Source of the DNA: Prostheceraeus crozeri
Taxonomy: Eukaryota; Platyhelminthes; Polycladida; Euryleptidae
Direction: 5' to 3'
DNA: 64,000 bases
Assembly: GCA_907163375.1 (NCBI GenBank)
Contig: CAJQUW010009023.1
Coordinates: 62,001 to 126,000 of the forward strand
Numbering within the stretch: position 1 is the first letter of the stretch; each line of letters starts with the position of its first letter. Of this stretch, positions 59,014 to 64,000 are shown one piece after another. A model generated the notes under the pieces. The model saw nothing but the letters and a program-made list of their open reading frames with translations, did no database searches and was not told the DNA's origin. The position numbers and the translations under genes are program-made.

Positions 59014-59319
59014 TCTGTATCATAAACCCGCTGTAGGCTTGCACATGAGATGTAAATGGACACTCAGTTGCCTTACAGCATTCGGTTAGAAAGAAAACCA
59101 ATTTGCCGATTCAATGAGTTATTTTGTTTACATCTCTACATGTACGTCGAATGTTGGTGAGCTTGCAGTTCCCTATAAGATCCTCTCGAAAATAAAAACA
59201 CTGATTGATGTTAGTTTATATTCATGAATGAAAATTCTCATATAAATTTCCATTGTTAGAAACTACTATTTAGAAATGACAGTCGAATGAACACGAATTT
59301 ACAAACTTAGAAATTATTT
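59014..59319. other. Non-coding, downstream of the ZIP-like gene
   Basis: Lies past the polyadenylation signal of the minus-strand gene; nothing recognised. Confidence 0.4.
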
Positions 59320-59325
59320 TTATTT
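59320..59325 (-). terminator. Polyadenylation signal of the ZIP-like gene
   Basis: AATAAA on the minus strand, 61-66 bases after the stop codon at 59386, in the usual place for a short 3' untranslated region. Confidence 0.55.
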
Positions 59326-59385
59326 TTCGTCTGTTGAAATGAAGCAAAATGTTTACAATGACGGTAATGTTTGGCTGCATCTAAT

Positions 59386-60558
59386 TCAGCCGTCAAAGAG
59401 CTTGGTTATTGCGATTACAAAATTAGCAAATAACATAGAAATTACCACATGTAACGGCTTTGACCGATTATTTATGACATGTGCTGTCAGCAAACATGAT
59501 GCAAACAATTGACACCCAGCAGCAAATCCCCAAACCAAGCATGCAAAAATATGCCATGAGATTTGGTCGACTTCGGCAACCAAAAACATGCCAATAGACA
59601 TACCACTAGCAGAAGTCACTGTAGCTGCGCAGAAAGAAAATCCAAAAAGAAGGATAAGATTGAAACGCTTGATAAGATATGCACACAGTTGATGAGTCGC
59701 AAGACTGATATAACAGCTCATTCCAAAGCCAAGTAACCAAATACTAATGGGACGTGTGAAGGCCCCGATGATTGCGAATGATACACCAATATGGATGTAA
59801 GATTGGATGAAATCCAAACTTGCAGCCTCTTCTTCTTCTTGTGCAGCCAATTCTGCTTTGCTGGCCTCAATAGTTGGATCAGAGAGAAGTCTTGTAACAG
59901 CAGAATCTTCTCTTTCCTCGTCATCATCCTCGCCAGAGTCTGCTACATGATCAGGGCATTTTGATATAGGTCCTATCATAGCTGTAGGAGTAACAATAGC
60001 ATGAGAAGTTTCAGAAATTGTACCTTCTTCGATGCCATTTTGAACTAAAGGAGTCCACACTTCGCCGCTATCGTATAAAATGTCTTCTTCACTCGATGAA
60101 ACATCGGCCACTTTCGGTGGGACATCACAACGTCGCACTTGTAATTCTATATCAGCGTTTCGCGCACAATTTGCAGCAACTGGGCGTCCGTCATGGGAAC
60201 AGCAAGATGTATTTCGACAACAAGAGTATCGCATCACCATAAAGAGTGACCAGGCAAGAAGAAAACCAAAGCAAACGCACACATTTGGCAATGGATACAA
60301 AACAATTACTGCAGCTTCTTTATATAAATGTGAGAAAGCACCCTCCATAAATGGGAATGCTTCAATCAATGCAGTCCCAAGTAGAAGTCCAGCAACGAAT
60401 GCTCGATAACGATTTCCCCATAGCAGCGATCGATCGGAGCAATAACTTCCTCGTTCAGGTGGTAGACACAGATGACATGCCAAAAGAGAAGATACTGAGG
60501 CTGATCCGACGCAGAGGGTAATAACACCGATCTTGTGACCGGCGTTGGTCGCCTCCAT
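59386..60558 (-). CDS. ZIP (SLC39)-like membrane protein, metal site altered
   Basis: A complete 390-residue frame with eight hydrophobic helices: about residues 9-31, 52-72, 83-111, 252-276, 279-297, 299-327, 335-361 and 369-388. A long cytoplasmic loop (112-250) separates helices 3 and 4; it has cysteine clusters (113-120) and acidic runs (209-217, 241-244). This is the layout of ZIP1-3-type zinc importers, and AFVAGLLLGTALIEAFP (53-69) and the FANFVIAITKLFDG end fit the family. But where helix 4 of ZIPs has HSVFEG, this protein has AIIGAF (262-267), and the helix 7 glutamate region reads FASCLLTAHV. H289 of helix 5 remains. Zinc import is therefore doubtful. An in-frame TAG upstream supports the ATG, and a pyrimidine-rich CTGTTTCCACTACACTAG just upstream could be an acceptor for a 5' leader intron. 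Confidence 0.75.
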   Translation of the reverse strand: MEATNAGHKIGVITLCVGSASVSSLLACHLCLPPERGSYCSDRSLLWGNRYRAFVAGLLLGTALIEAFPFMEGAFSHLYKEAAVIVLYPLPNVCVCFGFLLAWSLFMVMRYSCCRNTSCCSHDGRPVAANCARNADIELQVRRCDVPPKVADVSSSEEDILYDSGEVWTPLVQNGIEEGTISETSHAIVTPTAMIGPISKCPDHVADSGEDDDEEREDSAVTRLLSDPTIEASKAELAAQEEEEAASLDFIQSYIHIGVSFAIIGAFTRPISIWLLGFGMSCYISLATHQLCAYLIKRFNLILLFGFSFCAATVTSASGMSIGMFLVAEVDQISWHIFACLVWGFAAGCQLFASCLLTAHVINNRSKPLHVVISMLFANFVIAITKLFDG

Positions 60559-61264
60559 AGGATGCCAAGGATGAGCCGTTTTGAATTTATTATTAGCTAG
60601 TGTAGTGGAAACAGAAAGGGAATACTAACTGCAACGTTTCTTCTGTTGTTTGTATTTTCTACTGTCTTGGATGAGGGTTGTGCTGAGCTTCAGTGTGTGA
60701 TTCATCGGAATACCACCATAGGAAGCAGATTTCATATGGTGGAGTGGTCATGGATGTCTTAATATAATTGAACTCTTTAAGCTATTGATTTGTCTCTTAA
60801 TCTTCTCTCCATGATGACAGCTTGGTGTGTGAGAATGGCTGAAAAGTATTGAAGATATAGATTAGATAAGCTTGAATACACTTGTATCTCAGTCTGTTTG
60901 TGCTTGATGTCTCAAATCAATTAACTCACCACCTACAGAACTATTTTTAAAAAATGCGTCAAATATAGCCTTGAGACCGAAAGGTTTTGTACAGCTAAAC
61001 GTGCGGTTTGGGGTTAATCTGCATCTATTGGAAGTCTCTAAAGTGCAAACGTAGACTATGAAGATTGCACTCAGGAATATCCATGGTGTTTCATATGTTT
61101 TTTAATGAACTGCGTGATTGACTTCGGTTACATGTGCAACATGTTAACTGCTTTAGACGGGAGGTAATTCATTGCGTTCAATTGTAAAAGCAAAATCTTC
61201 TACTCCCTGGAGTTTTATTGCAGATAAGAATATTCAAATAAAAAGAATTAACTTCTAAAAACAC
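60559..61264. other. Upstream region of the ZIP-like gene
   Basis: No further exon recognised. A possible splice acceptor lies about 40 bp upstream of the ATG, so the promoter may be further away. Confidence 0.35.
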
Positions 61265-61305
61265 CCGACGTTTCGTCTCACAGAAACATACTCATGGGTA
61301 GCTGG
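61265..61305 (-). ncRNA. Hammerhead-ribozyme-like relic
   Basis: On the minus strand, CCATGAGTATGTTTCTGTGA continues with GACGAAACGTC. GTTTC and GAGAC can pair as a stem II with a TGT loop, directly followed by GAAAC, as in hammerhead ribozymes carried near ends of Penelope-like elements. The usual CTGATGA core is not intact (CATGAGTAT), so it is at best a decayed motif. Confidence 0.25.
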
Positions 61306-61564
61306 TGAACACAAGAATGAGAAAATTCAGTCATTACATACAACGATTGATGTTCATCAGCTCATGTTTCCTATTCAATTCAGGCTTTGAGAAATCAATA
61401 CAGTTTGCTTCAGAAATTCTAGTGCGTACAGGATCGGTCTGACTGTCAAGAAAATCACTGGTAAAATCAGTAATAGTCATCAAAGAATTAGAATGGTAAA
61501 TAACCTGGTGCACACTTCTATGGAAAAAGTCATGCATTGTAGCAGATAATGAATAGATTGCTTC

Positions 61565-61627
61565 GGTCATTATTTGTCATAATAACCTCGAGCCTTTGGC
61601 TCTCGGTAATTGCAGCAAATAATGACC
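61565..61627. repeat. Strong hairpin, 12-base perfect arms
   Basis: GGTCATTATTTG (61565-61576) and CAAATAATGACC (61616-61627) are perfect mirrors. Inside, CCTCGAGCC and GGCTCTCGG also nearly pair around TTT. It is probably a very short palindromic mobile repeat. Confidence 0.8.
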
Positions 61628-61731
61628 TCAAATCTATGCATTATCTATTACATAAGGCACCATTGTATGCTCGCCAATTTCACATAGAATTCTCACCGTG
61701 CCAGATAGCCATAAACCGTCGTCCGCCACTC

Positions 61732-62630
61732 CCATAGAAATTAACAATACCATAGAAAGTCCTAGAATGGAAATTGCATGAAATTTATGGCACACGCCGG
61801 GGGAACTTAGTTGGGGCAAAAAGAAAATTGTACGAGCTGGTTTCCTTGTTTTCTGGTTGGCATTTATATTTATCAAGGCAATTTGTGATCTGGATTGTTG
61901 CCCCTTGTCCAAAGACCATGTACACGAAAGCAATAGTGAATCTACAAAATACTGCAGCGACAGGATGACAAAGAAGGAAATCCTTACAAACAGCACACCC
62001 ATAGAAATAAACTGTTTATCCGAAGTTAGCTAGAATGGAAATTGACTCAAGGTCGCGGCACATCCGGGGGAACTAAGTTGGGGCATGAACCACCAATGAA
62101 AAGCTTCGATTTACTCATGTGACTGATTCTAACCCAATGATACAGACGTTGGCAGGTGCATCTAAGTGAAAATGCGTGCGATTTATGTGCCGTTATTGTG
62201 CATTGCATGAAGCTTAATTTCCATTCTAGAGGTTTTATTGTTGTCAATTTCTATGAGCACACCGAACACTTTCAATTATGACTTTGTGAACCAATTTTTA
62301 ATTAGCATTCCAATATTGAAAAATTGAAAAATTGTTGTCAGTGACTGCTACAAATAGGCACACTATATTAATCCATGGAATAGTAGGCTATTTCACATGA
62401 AACAATGCCGCCATCTCACTTGCAATTCTCTTCATGAAAATCCTGCAATTTGCTGTCAACAACTTCCACAACCAACTTGGCAAATAATTTCACTATGATA
62501 CAATGTTTTAGATCGAATCTGATCTACAAACCATAGATCTTTCCATGTGCCATCATTGTACATAGGCAAGATATCAAACTTCCATTCTAGTGTACTGTTA
62601 TCAACTTCTATGGCCACTCCAGCTTGAGAA
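61732..62630. mobile_element. Nested pair of MITE-like elements
   Basis: Four copies of a 45-55-bp end, beginning CATAGAARTT(A/G)AYAA and containing CTAGAATGGAAATT, are found. Two face right (61734 and 62001) and two face left (ending about 62252 and 62613). The simplest reading is an inner element (62001-62252) lying within an outer one (61734-62613). Both right-facing ends are followed by CCGGGGGAACTTAGTTGGGGC or a close variant. No transposase. Confidence 0.6.
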
Positions 62631-63247
62631 TCCATTAATGAATGAATTGGTAAACTGATATCTCAAATCATTTTTAGATAGAAATCTAAATTACAAATCT
62701 ATTCACATCTGCAAATATTCATTGACTTTCAAACTTTTCAAGAATTAACATCTATTGAGAGAGCAAACTTTCATAGACATCAATAAAAGTCAATCAAGGA
62801 TTTCTTCATCTCTCCATTATCTGTTACTAACATTGATCAATAATTGCAATATGCATAGACTTCTCAAAAGTTCCTTAAAGGATGCTCATTTTAACTATGT
62901 CACGTTTTAGACAGGAGGGAAAATATCTTGTATTTCATATAAAATTTATACTTCTTAACAAATAAATATCTATTGCAAGAGAGCGCTAGATGACTCCAGA
63001 CTACATGTACATAGAAAATAGTAAAACTGACCATGAAGGTGGCATTATGGAGTATCATGGACTCCTAGATATTAAATATCTACTATCTATGAGTCATTAT
63101 ATGACATTATGCTTTATGTTGGCTAAAATATCAAATGAAATTTCGCAGTTGGAGTCATCTAGCGCTATCTTTTTTCATACGAGGAACTAAAAGTCAATAA
63201 TGTTTCAAATTGTCAACGCTGAAGCATTCAAAGATTTGGGGTTAGTA
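62631..63247. other. Non-coding, nothing recognised
   Basis: AT-rich with short chance frames only. It flanks the recombinase gene on its 3' side. Confidence 0.4.
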
Positions 63248-63382
63248 TCACCTATAAGGGACTTCAATAATGATCCCACTTGGACATTTGATGATAATTT
63301 TGTCACTTGCAGCTGGCACGTCCGTTGGTTGATTTTGTTCATTTTTGTTAGCTAAATTCACATTACTATTGGTTAGTATGTT
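63248..63382 (-). CDS. In-frame extension after the recombinase stop
   Basis: Directly after the TGA, the same frame stays open for 44 more codons to the next TGA (63248-63250). It reads NSNVNLANKNEQNQPTDVPA and then DKIIIKCPSGIIIEVPY, which looks protein-like. It could be former coding sequence cut off by a recent stop, a read-through tail, or chance. Confidence 0.25.
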   Translation of the reverse strand, partial: NILTNSNVNLANKNEQNQPTDVPAASDKIIIKCPSGIIIEVPYR

Positions 63383-64000
63383 TCATGTTACTTTTTGCAT
63401 GTTTGTTGAGTAATCATTGTAAGTCAAAACACAGTCTGAGCGATGACCAGTCACTTTTTTTGCCATTTCTATATTTCCGGTGGCATTCATGATTCTGGTC
63501 ACCGTAGTTTTTCTGCATGACTGATTACTATATTGGTCATCTTCTCCCGCAGCCTCCATCATGTTTCGTATGGTTGCCGTTAAAGAATTGTGTCCCAGAG
63601 GTTGGTTCACAAACCAAGTGGTAGCTGTCGGCTTTGGATGAGGCTGGAGGAAGAACGCATTGGTCGTATCGTTAACAGGACGCAATGAACTGTAAAAGAT
63701 AAAGAGATTTACCAGGCACTTTGAAGGATCATCACTTTTGAATACAGTCACTGTTTTTGGCACGACGTGATGTTCATGAAGACCTCCCTTATAAGTTTTT
63801 GATATATCCTCCCTGTATTCGAGCACATCGTCACCCCCTCTTCGAGTCAAGGTCAATTGAGCATTTTCTCCCCATTTTAGATTGCGTAGCTCCTTTCCCC
63901 CACGAAGCCCACAATTAACTCCAATCAGGTAAATCAACGTCCTCGTGAGTTTTCGAGGATTATCGCGACCGAGATATTGTCTCTCCCATAACCGTGTTTG
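63383..64000 (-). CDS. Crypton-type tyrosine recombinase, cut by window edge
   Basis: The minus-strand frame is open from the window edge (64000) to TGA at 63383-63385, about 205 codons. The start is outside the window. It reads YLGRDNPRKLTRTLIYLIG, then GVNCGLRGGKELRNLKW with the first catalytic arginine, a lysine-bearing beta region SKTYKGGLHEHHVVPKTV, SLRPVNDTTNAFFLQP, then SCRKTTVTRIM with the second arginine, KVTGHRSDCVLTYNDYS with the GHRS histidine and the candidate catalytic tyrosine, and QKVT at the end. This is the DUF3504-type tyrosine recombinase of Cryptons and their domesticated relatives such as the ZMYM and KCTD1-type genes. It would cut and rejoin DNA through a phosphotyrosine bond. 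All core residues seem present, so it may be intact. Whether it is a transposon or a host gene cannot be told without its ends. Confidence 0.8.
   Translation of the reverse strand, partial: QTRLWERQYLGRDNPRKLTRTLIYLIGVNCGLRGGKELRNLKWGENAQLTLTRRGGDDVLEYREDISKTYKGGLHEHHVVPKTVTVFKSDDPSKCLVNLFIFYSSLRPVNDTTNAFFLQPHPKPTATTWFVNQPLGHNSLTATIRNMMEAAGEDDQYSNQSCRKTTVTRIMNATGNIEMAKKVTGHRSDCVLTYNDYSTNMQKVT

Noticed and set aside
59718-60409. Several frames overlapping the ZIP-like gene on both strands
   Set aside because: Shadows of the 390-residue gene.
1-64000. tRNA genes and LTR retroelements
   Set aside because: No cloverleaf with A and B boxes and no gag/pol block with flanking LTRs was found by eye. 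A tRNAscan-SE and LTR-finder run would be decisive.

Overview
This is a nuclear segment from an animal genome, most likely a marine invertebrate (a lophotrochozoan or a non-vertebrate deuterostome; I cannot tell which). The sequence is AT-rich, gene-poor and full of decayed mobile elements. Introns with GT..AG borders, Penelope-like, pogo, mariner-like, Crypton and LINE families, and a FAM181-type gene all point to a metazoan and away from a prokaryote or fungus.

Host genes. Two nearly complete single-exon genes stand out. At 45268-46335 (+) is a 355-residue FAM181-family protein. It has the family's N-terminal helix and a YAP-like TEAD-binding loop (RLPSSFF), preceded by a TATA box. At 59386-60558 (-) is a 390-residue, eight-helix protein with the layout of SLC39/ZIP zinc transporters, but the metal-coordinating positions of the transport core are largely replaced; an AATAAA signal lies about 60 bases past its stop. 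Fragments of other, unidentified host genes appear as isolated exons: 14400-14728 (-), 26729-26930 (+) and 33573-33651 plus 34372-34557 (+). The last is a terminal exon with one membrane helix and a tyrosine-containing tail.

Mobile elements. The best preserved is a mariner-like element at 29571-31293: 193-bp terminal inverted repeats that I find identical base for base, a TA duplication, and an open 347-residue transposase with D155, D242 and D285. Decayed relatives lie at 27276-28520 and about 21300-22267. A pogo/Tigger relic is at 19785-21292. A Crypton-type tyrosine recombinase runs off the right edge (63383-64000, -). LINE relics lie at 18280-19230, 23150-25620, 38911-39770 and 58543-58765. 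Penelope-like pieces lie at 8457-9270 and 41110-43760. Several elements are nested: a foldback element sits inside an RTE-like LINE, a LINE tail inside a second copy of that foldback, and a TIR element inside a Penelope RT.

Structure at larger scale. The first 17 kb hold a 2.25-kb imperfect palindrome (5250-7505), a 172-bp satellite (11885-12844), and a 1.07-kb direct duplication (12476-13545 and 14981-16051) that carries satellite monomers with it and brackets a possible host exon. Several more foldback or MITE-like elements are spread through the window. I saw no tRNA, rRNA or CRISPR array, and no convincing LTR retroelement. No multi-gene system working together is evident; the interest lies in the two divergent host genes, the young mariner element, the recombinase and the nested repeats.
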